A stretch of DNA of 64,000 nt from Streptomyces vilmorinianum (GCF_005517195.1 NZ_CP040244.1:1444001-1508000); one strand, 5' to 3'. Shown: positions 34,527 to 45,131, numbered from the stretch's first letter. Notes: generated by a model not told the origin, from the letters alone. Made by a program: numbers and translations.

Positions 34527-35804
34527 ATGTCCGACGAGTCTCCCCTGATCCGTAGTCTGCGCGCCGCCGTCACCGCCGCGCCCGAAGACGTGCACCTGCG
34601 GCTGCACTTCGCCGAACTGCTCCTCGCCGAGGGCCGGAACGACGAGGCCGTCACGGAGGCCGCGGTCGCGCTCCAGCACGCGCCGGGCGACGAGGCCGCC
34701 CGCGCCCTGATGATCCGCGCGATGGGCGTACCCACCGCGGCCCAGGAGGCCCCCGCGGCGCCCCCGGCCCCTGAGGTCCCCGACACCCCCGCCTTCGACT
34801 GGGCCGCCGCCGAGCAGGAGGTCGGGGACCTCGTCGGCCCGCGGTTCGTCACCGGCGATGACACCGGGACGGAGGCACCGCTCACCTCCGACGGCAGCGG
34901 TGACGCCGGGGACGTGTCCGCCTGGGACGTCGACCGCCCCGGCTCCGTACGCCTCGCCGACGTCGGCGGCATGCAGGAGGTCAAGGACCGCCTGGAGGCG
35001 GCCTTCCTCGCCCCCATGCGCAACCCCGAACTGCGCAAGCTGTACGGCAAGTCCCTGCGCGGCGGCCTGCTCCTCTACGGCCCGCCCGGCTGCGGCAAGA
35101 CGTTCATCGCCCGTGCCGTCGCGGGTGAGCTCGGCGCGAGCTTCATGTCGATCTCGCTCTCCGACATCCTCGACATGTACATCGGCACGTCCGAGAAGAA
35201 CGTCCACGACATCTTCGAGACCGCCCGCGCGCAGGCGCCCTGCGTCGTCTTCCTCGACGAGCTCGACGCGCTCGGAGCCAAGCGCTCGCGCACCCACCAC
35301 AGCGGACTGCGCAATGTCGTCAACCAGCTCCTCACCGAGCTCGACGGCATCGACGGGGCCGAGAACGAAGGCGTGTTCGTCCTCGCCGCCACCAATGTCC
35401 CCTGGGACGTGGACCTCGCGCTGCGCCGCCCCGGCCGCCTCGACCGCACCCTGCTCGTGCTGCCGCCCGACGCCCCCGCCCGCGAGGCGATCCTCCGCTA
35501 CCACCTGCGCGAACGCCCCATCGAGTCGGTCGACCTGGGCAAGCTCGTCAAGGCCACCGAGGACTTCTCGGGAGCCGACCTCGCCCATGTCTGCGAGACC
35601 GCCGCCGAGTCGGCGCTCCTCGACTCCGCCCGCACCGGCACCGTTCGCATGATCAACATGAAGGATCTGCTGGGCGCGGCGAAGCAGATCAAGCCGTCGA
35701 GCGAGTCCTGGTTCGCCTCCGCGCGCAACGTGGCGATGTTCGCCAACGACGGCGGGATGTACGACGACCTGGTCGCCTACCTGAAGAAGAAGCGCAAGCT
35801 GTGA
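34527..35804 (+). CDS. AAA+ ATPase with N-terminal TPR-like segment
   Basis: A 425-residue AAA+ protein of the classic (CDC48/FtsH-like) clade. Residues 1-70 look like one or two TPR repeats (LRLHFAELLLAEGRNDEAVTE); 70-140 is an Ala/Pro/acidic linker; the ATPase follows with LADVGGMQEVKDRLEAAF, Walker A GPPGCGKT (185-192), pore-loop-like SDILDMYIG, Walker B VVFLDELDALG (240-250), sensor 1 LAATN and the Arg-finger region RRPGRLDR (300-307). The lid domain has FSGADLAHVCETAAES. There is no protease domain or second ATPase ring. It is the first gene of a coupled three-gene operon with two TPR proteins; a role in remodelling a membrane-associated complex is inferred. Confidence 0.9.
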   Translation: MSDESPLIRSLRAAVTAAPEDVHLRLHFAELLLAEGRNDEAVTEAAVALQHAPGDEAARALMIRAMGVPTAAQEAPAAPPAPEVPDTPAFDWAAAEQEVGDLVGPRFVTGDDTGTEAPLTSDGSGDAGDVSAWDVDRPGSVRLADVGGMQEVKDRLEAAFLAPMRNPELRKLYGKSLRGGLLLYGPPGCGKTFIARAVAGELGASFMSISLSDILDMYIGTSEKNVHDIFETARAQAPCVVFLDELDALGAKRSRTHHSGLRNVVNQLLTELDGIDGAENEGVFVLAATNVPWDVDLALRRPGRLDRTLLVLPPDAPAREAILRYHLRERPIESVDLGKLVKATEDFSGADLAHVCETAAESALLDSARTGTVRMINMKDLLGAAKQIKPSSESWFASARNVAMFANDGGMYDDLVAYLKKKRKL

Positions 35805-36862
35805 CCACGCATCCACAGGTCCAACAGGCGCGGCTGCTCTACGAGATGTGTCGCCCGGAGCAGAGCCACGAGCTGATCGGCCGCCGCCTCGCCGAGGATC
35901 CGGACGACCATCAGGCGTGGGTGGTGCTCGGCCAGTGCCTCCTGACCCTGGGGCGGCCCTCGGAGGCACTCGCCGCCGGTCTGGAGTCGCTGCGGCTCGA
36001 ACCCGAGTACCTCGACGCCCACTTCGTGCGCGGCGTGGCCCTGCGCCGACTGGGCCGGCTGCCGGAGGCCGACGCGGCGCAGCGCCAGGCGATCCGCATC
36101 GATCCGGACGCATGGGGCCCGCGCAGGCAGCTCGCCGAGCTGCTGCTCGAACTGGCCCCGGACCGCCCGGAGGAGGCGCTCCGCGAGGCCCGTGAGGCGG
36201 TGCGGATCGGACCGGACGAGGCCCAGCCCTGGGAGACGATGTACAGGGTCGCCTCCTTCCACGAGCGGACGGAGACGGCCGAGGAGGCCGTACGCCAGCT
36301 GCTGCGGATCGACCCGACGCACACCGTCGCCGTGACGGTGAGCACCGAGCGCGAGGCCGCCAGGCCCGGTACGTCGGCCGCCAAGGCCGCCGACACGTAC
36401 GCCGCCGGGCTCGCCGCCGCCCCCGGGTCCGACCAGCTGCGCAAGGAGCTCGACAAGGCCGTCTACCGGATGCTGCGCGGCACCCGGTGGCTCGCCCTGC
36501 TGTGCCTCGTGATGGCCGGCGTCACCGCGGACATCTTCCCGTCCGACGGCCAGGAGCCGAAAGAGCTGCCGATCCACCTCGGCACCCGGCTCTGGGCCGT
36601 GTGCCTGATGGCGGCGGTCTGGGGATTCGGCGCCTGGCGCCGCTACCGGCGGATGCGCACCGGCGCGCAGCTCACCGTACGCGCCCTGGTGCGGCGGGAG
36701 TTCTGGCCGCGCGTCGTCCTCGGGCAGGCCACGCTCGCCACCCTGTGCGCGCTGCTGATCGTCGCCGTGCCGTGGACCGACCGCCTCGTCCCCCAGATCC
36801 TGTTCTGGCTCGGGCTCGTACCGAATCTGCTCAGCATCACGCACGACCGGGACAAGATCTGA
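35801..36862 (+). CDS. TPR-repeat membrane protein
   Basis: A 353-residue protein. Residues 5-215 are made of about five TPR repeats (for example ALAAGLESLRLEPEYLDAHF and ADAAQRQAIRIDPDAWGPR), and residues 225-345 hold four hydrophobic segments starting WLALLCLVMAGVTADIF. The TPR part is predicted to be cytosolic. GTG start overlaps the ATPase stop (GTGA), and its own stop overlaps the next ATG, so all three proteins are made together. No enzyme motif. The likely role is a membrane scaffold for the AAA+ ATPase. Confidence 0.87.
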   Translation: MTTHPQVQQARLLYEMCRPEQSHELIGRRLAEDPDDHQAWVVLGQCLLTLGRPSEALAAGLESLRLEPEYLDAHFVRGVALRRLGRLPEADAAQRQAIRIDPDAWGPRRQLAELLLELAPDRPEEALREAREAVRIGPDEAQPWETMYRVASFHERTETAEEAVRQLLRIDPTHTVAVTVSTEREAARPGTSAAKAADTYAAGLAAAPGSDQLRKELDKAVYRMLRGTRWLALLCLVMAGVTADIFPSDGQEPKELPIHLGTRLWAVCLMAAVWGFGAWRRYRRMRTGAQLTVRALVRREFWPRVVLGQATLATLCALLIVAVPWTDRLVPQILFWLGLVPNLLSITHDRDKI

Positions 36863-37950
36863 TGAGCCGGGCGATGGAGCGGGCCGACGCGCTCTTCGAC
36901 GTCGGACGCTACGAGCAGGCCGCCGCGCTCGTCGCCGGTCATCTGGCGACCGAGCCCGACGACGCCACCGCGCTCGTCCTCCTGGCCCGCTGCCAGCACC
37001 GCCTGGGCCGCGAGCGGGACGCCCTCGACTCCGTCGAACGGGCCCTGCGCGCCGAACCGGACTCGCTGCCCGGCTGCCTGATGCGCACCCACATCCTGCT
37101 CGCGCTGAAGGAGTACGAGGAGGCCGAGCGGTCCGCCCGGCACTCCGTCGAACTCGCCCCGCACTACTGGGGCAGCCACTACGCGCTCGGCACCGTCCTC
37201 GACCGGTCCGTCCGCAAGGAGCGCCGGCGCGAGGCGTACGAAGCGGCCAGGACCGCCGTCGCGCTCGCCCCCCAGGAGAGCGACGCGCACTTCCTCGTCG
37301 GCCTCACCGCCCACCGCAACGGCGAGCACCGGGTCGCCGAGCGGGCCTACGAGACGGCTCTGCGGCTCGACCCGCAGAGCAGCGAGGCGCACAACAACCT
37401 CTCCCTGCTCCATCTGCGCCGCCGCTGGTTCCGGCGCGGGGCGTGGACGAAGGCCGCCGAGGGCTTCGTCGAGTCCGCGGCGCTCGACATCGACGACCGG
37501 CAGGCCCGCTACAACCTGGAGACCATGGCCTGGGGCACGGTCGCGGGCGCCCGCTGGGTCGCCCTGGCCGGCTTCCTCGCGGCGGCCCTCGGCTCGGCTC
37601 CGGTGCGCACCGGCGCGACCGGGAGCGAGGCCCTCGTCCCGTATCTGATCGGCGCGGCCGTCCTCGTCGGCGGCTGGGCCGGCTGGGCGCTGTGGATCAC
37701 CCGGCGGGTGCCGCCGCGGCTGCGCCGCCCGCTCCTCCTGGTGGCCCGTGGCTGCAGACCGGTCCTCGCGATGGCGGTCGCCGTCGGCCTGCTCGGCCTG
37801 CACTCGGTCGTGTCGCTCGCGCTGTGGCGGGCGGACGCGGGGGTTGTCGGCGGTCTCGGCACGCCGCTGTTCTGGGCGGTGGTCATCACGTACTGGGCAA
37901 GCCGCTCAGCCCTCGGTCGTCGCGCCCCGGCGTCGGAGCGCGGGAGGTAA
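36862..37950 (+). CDS. TPR-repeat membrane protein (paralogue of the preceding gene)
   Basis: A 362-residue protein of the same design: residues 1-205 carry TPR repeats (MERADALFDVGRYEQAAALV, ALRAEPDSLPGCLMRTHILL, RAYETALRLDPQSSEAHNNL) and residues 220-350 four hydrophobic segments (WVALAGFLAAALGSA and onward). It is more basic between helices (RRWFRRGAW). The start ATG shares bases with the upstream stop (TGATG). The two TPR proteins probably arose by duplication and diverged. No known partner outside the operon can be named. Confidence 0.87.
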   Translation: MSRAMERADALFDVGRYEQAAALVAGHLATEPDDATALVLLARCQHRLGRERDALDSVERALRAEPDSLPGCLMRTHILLALKEYEEAERSARHSVELAPHYWGSHYALGTVLDRSVRKERRREAYEAARTAVALAPQESDAHFLVGLTAHRNGEHRVAERAYETALRLDPQSSEAHNNLSLLHLRRRWFRRGAWTKAAEGFVESAALDIDDRQARYNLETMAWGTVAGARWVALAGFLAAALGSAPVRTGATGSEALVPYLIGAAVLVGGWAGWALWITRRVPPRLRRPLLLVARGCRPVLAMAVAVGLLGLHSVVSLALWRADAGVVGGLGTPLFWAVVITYWASRSALGRRAPASERGR

Positions 37951-38140
37951 CGCCCCGGGGCCGCCGTTCCGGCCCTGCCCTGCCCGGTCCGGTCCGGTCC
38001 GGGGCACGGAGCCCGGCGCCGCCCCGCCCACCACCCCGCCCGGCGGGCCGCCCGGCGGGCCGCCCGACGCCCGCACCGCGGGCTCGTGCGGCCGATACGA
38101 TGCCCGGGTAACTGATCACCAAGGCGAGGAGGCCCGGGCC
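37951..38140. repeat. Low-complexity intergenic sequence
   Basis: Short tandem units: CCGGT repeats near 37988-38003 and two to three copies of CGGCGGGCCGCC near 38040-38067. They can fold as G/C hairpins and may end the AAA+/TPR transcript. A possible -10 (TACGAT, 38097-38102) for the HIT gene lies just after. Confidence 0.4.
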
Positions 38141-38500
38141 ATGGCCGGAGAGCCGCAGAGCGACTGCCTGTTCTGCAAGATCGCGGACGGAGAGGTTCCG
38201 GCGACGATCGTGCGCGAGACGGAGACGACCGTCGCGTTCCGCGACATCAACCCTCAGGCGCCCACGCACGTGCTCGTCATCCCGCGCGTCCACTACCCCG
38301 ACGCCGCCACCCTCGCCACGGCCGCGCCGACCATCGCCGCCGACGTGCTGCGCGAGGCCGGCGAGGTCGCCGCGCAGGAGAAGGTCGACGGCAGCGGCTT
38401 CCGGGTCGTCTTCAACACCGGGGCGGGCGCGGGCCAGACCGTCTTCCACGCCCACGCGCATGTCCTCGGAGGCCGCGGCCTCAACTGGCCCCCCGGATAG
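38141..38500 (+). CDS. HIT family protein (HINT-type purine phosphoramidase)
   Basis: A 119-residue histidine-triad hydrolase. It starts with [20 protein letters not shown], has [19 protein letters not shown], and ends with the catalytic triad [10 protein letters not shown]. The spacing matches the HINT branch, which cleaves AMP from lysyl or other amidates. AGGAGG lies 11 bases before the ATG at 38141. RNase Z follows 11 bases after the stop. Confidence 0.93.
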   Translation: MAGEPQSDCLFCKIADGEVPATIVRETETTVAFRDINPQAPTHVLVIPRVHYPDAATLATAAPTIAADVLREAGEVAAQEKVDGSGFRVVFNTGAGAGQTVFHAHAHVLGGRGLNWPPG

Positions 38501-38511
38501 AAAGCCTTCTC

Positions 38512-39414
38512 TTGTCCGTACGTGAACTCGTCGTGCTCGGGACCGCCAGCCAGGTCCCGACCCGGCACCGCAACCACAACGGCTATCTGCTCCGCTGGGA
38601 CGGCCAGGGCATCCTCTTCGACCCGGGCGAGGGCACCCAGCGGCAGATGCTGCGGGCGGGCGTCGCGGCCCACGACATCGACCGGATCTGCGTCACGCAC
38701 TTCCACGGCGACCACTCGCTCGGCCTGGCCGGCGTGATCCAGCGCATCAACCTCGACCAGGTGCCGCACCCGGTCACCGCGCACTACCCGGCGAGCGGAC
38801 AGCGCTTCTTCGAGCGGCTGCGGTACGCGACCGCCTACCGCGAGACCGTGAAACTGACCGAGACCCCGGTGGCCGCCGACGGCCCGCTCGCCGCCACCGA
38901 GTCGTACACCCTGGACGCGTACCGGCTCTCGCACCCCGTCGAGTCGTACGGCTACCGGCTCACCGAGCCCGACGGGCGCCGCATACTTCCCGAACGGCTC
39001 GCCGCGCACGGCATCAAGGGCCCCGACGTCGGCCGGATCCAGCGCGAGGGTGTCCTGGACGGCGTGACGCTGGAGGACGTCAGCGAGGTACGGCGCGGTC
39101 AGCGGTTCGCGTTCGTCATGGACACCCGGCTCTGCGACGGCGTCCACGCGCTCGCCGAGGGCGCGGACATGCTCGTCATCGAGTCGACCTTCCTCGACGA
39201 GGACGTCCGGCTCGCCACCGACCACGGCCATCTGACGGCCGGACAGGCCGCCGCCGTCGCGCGCGACGCGGGGGTGCGGCACCTCGTCCTGACCCACTTC
39301 TCGCAGCGGTACAGCGACCCCGCGGAGTTCGAACGGCAGGCGCGGGCGGCCGGGTTCGACGGCGAGCTGAGCATTGCCCAGGACCTGATGAGGGTCCCCC
39401 TCCCCAAGAGATAG
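38512..39414 (+). CDS. rnz: Ribonuclease Z (tRNA 3'-endonuclease family)
   Basis: A 300-residue MBL-fold nuclease. Metal ligands: HFHGDH (63-68) in [15 protein letters not shown], then [20 protein letters not shown] and VLTHFSQRY. The early [19 protein letters not shown] is the RNase Z/elaC entry. It would remove the 3' trailer of tRNA precursors; this matters here because the two tRNA-Ala genes do not encode CCA. Start is TTG at 38512, the only start upstream of the conserved [12 protein letters not shown]. Confidence 0.87.
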   Translation: MSVRELVVLGTASQVPTRHRNHNGYLLRWDGQGILFDPGEGTQRQMLRAGVAAHDIDRICVTHFHGDHSLGLAGVIQRINLDQVPHPVTAHYPASGQRFFERLRYATAYRETVKLTETPVAADGPLAATESYTLDAYRLSHPVESYGYRLTEPDGRRILPERLAAHGIKGPDVGRIQREGVLDGVTLEDVSEVRRGQRFAFVMDTRLCDGVHALAEGADMLVIESTFLDEDVRLATDHGHLTAGQAAAVARDAGVRHLVLTHFSQRYSDPAEFERQARAAGFDGELSIAQDLMRVPLPKR

Positions 39415-39424
39415 ACGACACACC

Positions 39425-40429
39425 ATGCCCCTCCCCCTGCCCAAGGCCGAACTGCACCTGCACATCGAAGGCACCCTCGAACCGGAGCTGGCGTTCGCGC
39501 TCGCCGCGCGCAACGGCGTCACCCTGCCGTACGCGGACACCGAGGAGCTGCGCAAGGCGTACCTCTTCAGCGATCTGCAGTCCTTCCTGGACCTGTACTA
39601 CGGGCTGATGGCCGTCCTGCACACGGCGGAGGACTTCACCGAGCTCGCCGACGCGTATCTGGCGCGGGCGGCGGCGCAGGGGGTGCGGCACGCCGAGATC
39701 TTCTTCGACCCGCAGGCGCACACGGCTCGCGGGGTGCCGATCGGCACGGTGATCGAGGGCCTGGCCCGAGCGCTGGACCGGGCCGAGGAGCGGCACGGCG
39801 TCTCGACGCGGCTGATCATGTGCTTCCTGCGCGACGAGTCCGCCGAGTCGGCGATGGCGACGCTGGAGGCCGCGAAGCCGTATCTGCACCGGATCACCGG
39901 TGTGGGCCTGGACTCGGCGGAGGTCGGCCACCCGCCGGCGAAGTTCCGCGAGGTGTACGCGGCGGCGGAGGCGCTCGGCCTGCGCAAGGTCGCCCACGCG
40001 GGCGAGGAGGGCCCGCCGGCGTACATCCGCGAGGCCCTGGACGTCCTCGGCGTGGAGCGGATCGACCACGGGCTGCGGTGCATGGAGGACCCGGAGCTGG
40101 TGGAGCGGCTGGTCCGGGAGCGGGTGCCGCTCACGCTCTGCCCGCTGTCGAACGTACGGCTGCGGGCGATCGACGTCCTGGAGGACCACCCGCTGGCGTC
40201 GATGCTGGCGGTGGGGCTGATGGCGACGGTCAACTCGGACGATCCGGCGTACTTCGGGGGGTACGTGGGGGAGACGTTCGAGGCGGTGCGGGGGGCGTTG
40301 GGGCTGGAGCGGGAGCAGCTGCGGACGCTGGCGCGGAACTCCTTCGAGGCGGCGTTCCTGGAGGACGAGGAGGAGCGGCGGGCGGGGTATCTGGCGGAGG
40401 TCGACGCGTACGACTTCGACGCGGAGTAG
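39425..40429 (+). CDS. Adenine deaminase-type member of the adenosine deaminase family
   Basis: A 334-residue metal-dependent deaminase. Metal and catalytic motifs are intact: AELHLHIEGTLEPEL, VAHAGEEGPPAY, ERIDHGLRCMEDP and VNSDDPAYFGGYV. Several segments (EIFFDPQAHTARGVP, GVGLDSAEVGHPPAKF, HAGEEGPP, NSDDPAYFGG) match the adenine deaminase branch (yeast Aah1 and Pseudomonas homologues) rather than classical adenosine deaminases. It would convert adenine to hypoxanthine in purine salvage. Annotation pipelines would often call it adenosine deaminase; the motif evidence favours adenine but activity is untested. Confidence 0.9.
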   Translation: MPLPLPKAELHLHIEGTLEPELAFALAARNGVTLPYADTEELRKAYLFSDLQSFLDLYYGLMAVLHTAEDFTELADAYLARAAAQGVRHAEIFFDPQAHTARGVPIGTVIEGLARALDRAEERHGVSTRLIMCFLRDESAESAMATLEAAKPYLHRITGVGLDSAEVGHPPAKFREVYAAAEALGLRKVAHAGEEGPPAYIREALDVLGVERIDHGLRCMEDPELVERLVRERVPLTLCPLSNVRLRAIDVLEDHPLASMLAVGLMATVNSDDPAYFGGYVGETFEAVRGALGLEREQLRTLARNSFEAAFLEDEEERRAGYLAEVDAYDFDAE

Positions 40430-40746
40430 GGGGCGGGCGGGGCGGGCGGGGGTTCGGGTGCGGGTTCCGGTGCGGGTTCCGGTGCGGGTCGGGGGCGCCT
40501 GCGGCGGGCTCCTTCCCCACCCCGCCCCTTCCCGAACTGGGGCTCCGCCCCAGACCCCGCGCCTCAAACGCCGGCGAGGCTGAATGTTCCGCCCAGGGGG
40601 CGGGATCTCGCTGCGACGCGAAGCTGTCGCCTCGGGGGCCGTGGGGGCGTCGCCACCACATCGGCCCACCCCCACCAGCCCCTGGCAGGGTTTCGGGAAG
40701 GGGCGGGGTGGGGGAAGGAAACCCCCGGCCCCTACCCCCGACAGGC
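40430..40746. repeat. Convergent intergenic region with long inverted repeat and tandem units
   Basis: No gene in 317 bases. A 12-base unit GGTTCCGGTGCG occurs three times (40451-40486, one change in the first). A near-perfect inverted repeat pairs 40511-40536 with 40692-40718 (one extra base), enclosing two smaller hairpins, 40537-40552 and 40562-40581 (GCCTC/GAGGC). The right part matches the holA-rpsT element as reverse complement. It probably ends transcription of both flanking genes. Confidence 0.7.
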
Positions 40747-42102
40747 TCAGCCCCGGTCGCTCGGGCGGGCCAGGTGGAAGGCGCGGCGGTCTCTGCGGCT
40801 GCGGGGCGTGGGGACCGGGAATTCGGTGACCTGCTGTTCCGGGGCGCCCATCTGGGGGACGAGGCCCGTGGGCGAGATCGTCGTGCCCGCGACCACCGCC
40901 GCCGGGGCGCCGCCGCGGCGGTGGATGGAGCCGGGGACCAGCGGGCGGCCGGAGGTGTGCAGGGCGACCGCGGTCATCGGGGCCGCGACCAGCAGGAGCA
41001 GCGCGCACAGGACGAGGCCCATGCCCGGGTACCCGGCGGCCTCGGACAGGACGCTGCCGGTGACCGGGCCGCAGGCCACGCCCAGCGAGGACGCCGAGCC
41101 GACGAGCACCGCCCAGCGGCCGCGCGGGTCCAGGGACGCGGCCAGGCCGAGCAGGTAGGACAGGACGACCGGGTAGAACACGTTCCACAGGATCTCGCCG
41201 GTCGCGAAGGACCCGAGGCCTCCCGCGGCCGAACTGACCAGGACACAGACGGCGATCACCGCCGTGCCGGCCCCGATCGGGACGGCGCGGCCCAGCCGCG
41301 AGCCGAGCGCCCCGGCCGCCGTGACCCCCGCGAGCCCCGCGCCCAGCGCCACGGCGAAGACGGCGCCGACGGTGACCTCGCTCAGCCCGGCCTGGGTGAG
41401 TCCGATCCGGCCGCTCACGCCCCACAGGGCGTTCTGCGCCAGGGACCAGAGCAGCATCGCGGCGGCGAGGACGAGCCCCGAACGCCGGTGGGGGAGCGGC
41501 GAGGCCCCGCCCTGGCCGCGCTCCGTCGAGGCGGTCCGTACGCGCCCATCCGCCGACCCGCCCGCCGACCCGCCCGCCAGCCCGCCCGTCAGCGGCCACA
41601 CCAGCGCCGCCGCCAGCGCGATCGAGGCGAACGGCAGGGCGTGGCCGTCCCCGAGGTGCGGGAGTGTGAGGTAGAGCGCGCCGGCCGTCGCCGAGACCGA
41701 GAGCAGGCCGAGCGTCGACGCCCGGTGCGGATCGCGCCCCGCCGCGATACCGGCCGCGGCCACCGCCGTCGCCGTACCCGAGCCGAAACCGCCGACGACC
41801 GCGCCGCCGACCACCAGCGGAACGCTCGCGGTCAGTGCCGCCGAGCCGTAGCCCGCGCACATGGCCAGCAGGCCGATGCGCGCCGCCCTGCGCGGGCCGA
41901 GCCGCTCCACGCGCGCGGCCAGGGTGAAGCCGGCCGAGGCCGAGGCGAGCAGGAGGACCGATCCGGCCAGGCCCGCGGCGGCGGGGGTGAGACCGAGTCC
42001 GGCGGAGAGCCGGCCGACGACGGTCGGCAGCAGGTACGGGGCGAGATAACCGGCCGTGAACAGGGCGACAAGGGGCCCCAGGGCACGCGGGCGCGACGAC
42101 AT
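40747..42102 (-). CDS. MFS transporter
   Basis: A 451-residue membrane protein with about 12 hydrophobic helices, starting RALGPLVALFTAGYLAPYLLP and containing a motif A-like loop ARVERLGPRRAARIGLLAM between helices 2 and 3. A hydrophilic loop of about 40 residues (GGSADGRVRTASTERGQGG) sits in the middle, and the C-terminal 70 residues are hydrophilic. Substrate unknown. ATG at 42102 has GGAA about eight bases upstream; an extension to 42177 is in frame but not hydrophobic or well biased. It is divergent from the sugar kinase gene across 262 bases in which I see no clear operator. Confidence 0.82.
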   Translation of the reverse strand: MSSRPRALGPLVALFTAGYLAPYLLPTVVGRLSAGLGLTPAAAGLAGSVLLLASASAGFTLAARVERLGPRRAARIGLLAMCAGYGSAALTASVPLVVGGAVVGGFGSGTATAVAAAGIAAGRDPHRASTLGLLSVSATAGALYLTLPHLGDGHALPFASIALAAALVWPLTGGLAGGSAGGSADGRVRTASTERGQGGASPLPHRRSGLVLAAAMLLWSLAQNALWGVSGRIGLTQAGLSEVTVGAVFAVALGAGLAGVTAAGALGSRLGRAVPIGAGTAVIAVCVLVSSAAGGLGSFATGEILWNVFYPVVLSYLLGLAASLDPRGRWAVLVGSASSLGVACGPVTGSVLSEAAGYPGMGLVLCALLLLVAAPMTAVALHTSGRPLVPGSIHRRGGAPAAVVAGTTISPTGLVPQMGAPEQQVTEFPVPTPRSRRDRRAFHLARPSDRG

Positions 42103-42364
42103 GGGCGTTCCAGGAACGAAAGGAAGAGGGGGTGGAGCGCCCGGTGTTGCACGGGATCGCGGGACTTGTTGTATCAAGCGACCGAGGGCCCCGAGAAGCC
42201 CGGAGAGGCCGGAATACGCCCTTTCTGGTTGTGATCTGGGTCACTATGGGTTTGGGGTCGGTTTCCCCGGGTAGGAGGCGCCACTTTTCGAGCTGCGTCA
42301 CCCCCGCCGCCCGGCCCCCATCGGGCACACTGGCCTGATCCGCACCACGACCGGGGAGCCTGCC

Positions 42365-43477
42365 GTGACCACAGCAAGGGGAGAGCAGCAACACGACGCC
42401 GGGGTCGACCCGTTGGTGCGCCTGCGCGAGCCCACCGATCCCGACTGCGACGTCTTCCTCACCGGCACGGTCTTCCTCGACATCATCTTCACCGGCCTCG
42501 ACAGCGCTCCCGTGCGCGGCACCGAGTCCTGGGCGAAAGGCATGGGCTCCAGCCCCGGCGGCGTCGCCAACATGGCCACCGCCCTCGCCCGCCTCGGCCT
42601 GCGCACCTCGCTCGCCGCCGCCTTCGGCGACGACCACTACGGCGAGTACTGCTGGGACGCCCTGGAGCAGGGCGAGGGCATCGACCTCTCGCTCTCGCGG
42701 ACCGTGCCCGGCTGGCACTCCCCGGTGACCGTCTCCATGGCGTACGAGGGCGAGCGCACGATGGTCTCCCACGGCCACGAGGCCCCGCCGCTGGACGGCG
42801 CCCTGCCCGCCTACCCGCCGCACGCGCGCGCCGCGGTCGCCTCCCTCGTACCGGGGCGCAGCGAGGAGTGGGTCGCCCAGGCCGCACGGGGCGGGGCGAA
42901 GGTCTTCGCCGACGTCGGCTGGGACGAGACCGGCGGCTGGGACCTGAACGGCCTGAGCGACCTGGAGCACTGCGAGGCCTTCCTGCCGAACGCGCAGGAA
43001 GCGATGCGCTACACCCGCACCGACTGCCCGCGGGCCGCCGCCCGCGCGCTCGCCGACAAGGTCCGTTACGCCGTGGTCACCCTGGGTGCGGAGGGCGCCT
43101 ACGCGGTCGACGGGGCCACCGGCGAGACCGCCGAGGTGCCGGCCATCGAGGTCTCCGCCCTCGATCCGACGGGCGCCGGCGACGTCTTCGTCGCCGGGTT
43201 CGTCACCGGGACCCTCGCGGACTGGCCGCTCGCCGACCGGCTGGCCTTCGCCGGACTGACCGCGGCGCTGTCGGTGCAGGAGTTCGGAGGCTCGCTCTCC
43301 GCGCCCGGCTGGGGCGAGGTCGCCGCCTGGTGGGAGCACGTCCAGGACCACGTCTGCCAGGACCCGGAGGCGCTGCGCAGCCGCTACGCCTTCCTGGAGC
43401 GGCTGCTCCCGGCCGCCACCCGCCCCTGGCCCCTGCGCCGGGCCGTCCCCACGATCGGCTTCCGCCGTAGCGCGTGA
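42365..43477 (+). CDS. PfkB-family carbohydrate kinase
   Basis: A 370-residue ribokinase-fold kinase. Family signature 1 is SSPGGVANMATALARLGLRT near residue 62; signature 2 is LDPTGAGDVFVAGFVTG with catalytic Asp in GAGD near residue 276. Between them lie VFADVGWDETGGW and EAFLPNAQEAMRYT. It phosphorylates a sugar or nucleoside with ATP; the substrate is unknown. The first 25 residues are hydrophilic and probably disordered. GTG at 42365 has GGGGAG about eight bases upstream. The C-terminus is extended and basic (RSRYAFLERLLPAATRP). Confidence 0.88.
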   Translation: MTTARGEQQHDAGVDPLVRLREPTDPDCDVFLTGTVFLDIIFTGLDSAPVRGTESWAKGMGSSPGGVANMATALARLGLRTSLAAAFGDDHYGEYCWDALEQGEGIDLSLSRTVPGWHSPVTVSMAYEGERTMVSHGHEAPPLDGALPAYPPHARAAVASLVPGRSEEWVAQAARGGAKVFADVGWDETGGWDLNGLSDLEHCEAFLPNAQEAMRYTRTDCPRAAARALADKVRYAVVTLGAEGAYAVDGATGETAEVPAIEVSALDPTGAGDVFVAGFVTGTLADWPLADRLAFAGLTAALSVQEFGGSLSAPGWGEVAAWWEHVQDHVCQDPEALRSRYAFLERLLPAATRPWPLRRAVPTIGFRRSA

Positions 43478-43591
43478 CCCCGTAAAAACGCTTCGGCCTT
43501 GTCAGTGACAAGTCGTAGGCTTGGATCCCAGAGGTTGTCGAGCGGCGAGAACCCTGCAACGGGAGGTATGTGCAGGCCTCAGTGCCGGCCC

Positions 43592-44614
<1,023 letters not shown>

Positions 44615-44626
44615 TAACTGAGCACC

Positions 44627-45124
44627 ATGTCGATCGACGTCAACAACGAGTCCGGAACCGAGGTCGACGAGCAGGCGATCCTCGACATCGCCCGCTACGC
44701 CCTCGCCCGCATGCGCATCCACCCGCTCTCCGAGCTCTCGGTGATCGTCGTGGACGAGGCGGCGATGGAGCAGCTCCACATCCAGTGGATGGACCTGCCG
44801 GGCCCGACGGACGTCATGTCCTTCCCGATGGACGAGCTGCGCCCGCCGTCGAAGGACGACGAGGAGCCCCCGCAGGGGCTCCTCGGCGACATCGTGCTCT
44901 GCCCCGAGGTCGCCACCCAGCAGGGCAAGGACGCGCCGACGCAGCACTCCATGGACGAGGAGCTCCAGCTCCTCACCGTCCACGGAGTGCTGCACCTGCT
45001 CGGCTACGACCACGAGGAGCCCGACGAGAAGGCCGAGATGTTCGGCCTCCAGGCGGCGATCGTCGACGGCTGGCGCGCGGAGAAGGGCCTGACCGGCCCG
45101 TCCCCGGCCCCGACCGTCTCCTGA
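44627..45124 (+). CDS. ybeY: Endoribonuclease YbeY (rRNA maturation factor)
   Basis: A 165-residue zinc-dependent RNase. The zinc motif is complete: His119, His123 and His129 in [17 protein letters not shown], with [15 protein letters not shown] and [11 protein letters not shown] upstream. It takes part in 16S rRNA 3' end maturation and 70S quality control. It starts 12 bases after phoH and ends seven bases before the CNNM/CorC gene. Confidence 0.96.
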   Translation: MSIDVNNESGTEVDEQAILDIARYALARMRIHPLSELSVIVVDEAAMEQLHIQWMDLPGPTDVMSFPMDELRPPSKDDEEPPQGLLGDIVLCPEVATQQGKDAPTQHSMDEELQLLTVHGVLHLLGYDHEEPDEKAEMFGLQAAIVDGWRAEKGLTGPSPAPTVS

Positions 45125-45131
45125 GCCCCCG

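Noticed and set aside
40749..42234. Plus-strand frame opposite the MFS gene
   Set aside because: Antisense to a well-supported membrane protein; composition is Gly/Arg/Glu-rich without domains.
39176..43351. A very long minus-strand frame of 1391 codons
   Set aside because: It runs antisense to RNase Z, the adenine deaminase and the sugar kinase, and out of frame through the MFS gene. Its Arg/Gly/Pro-rich composition is the usual shadow of high-GC coding DNA.
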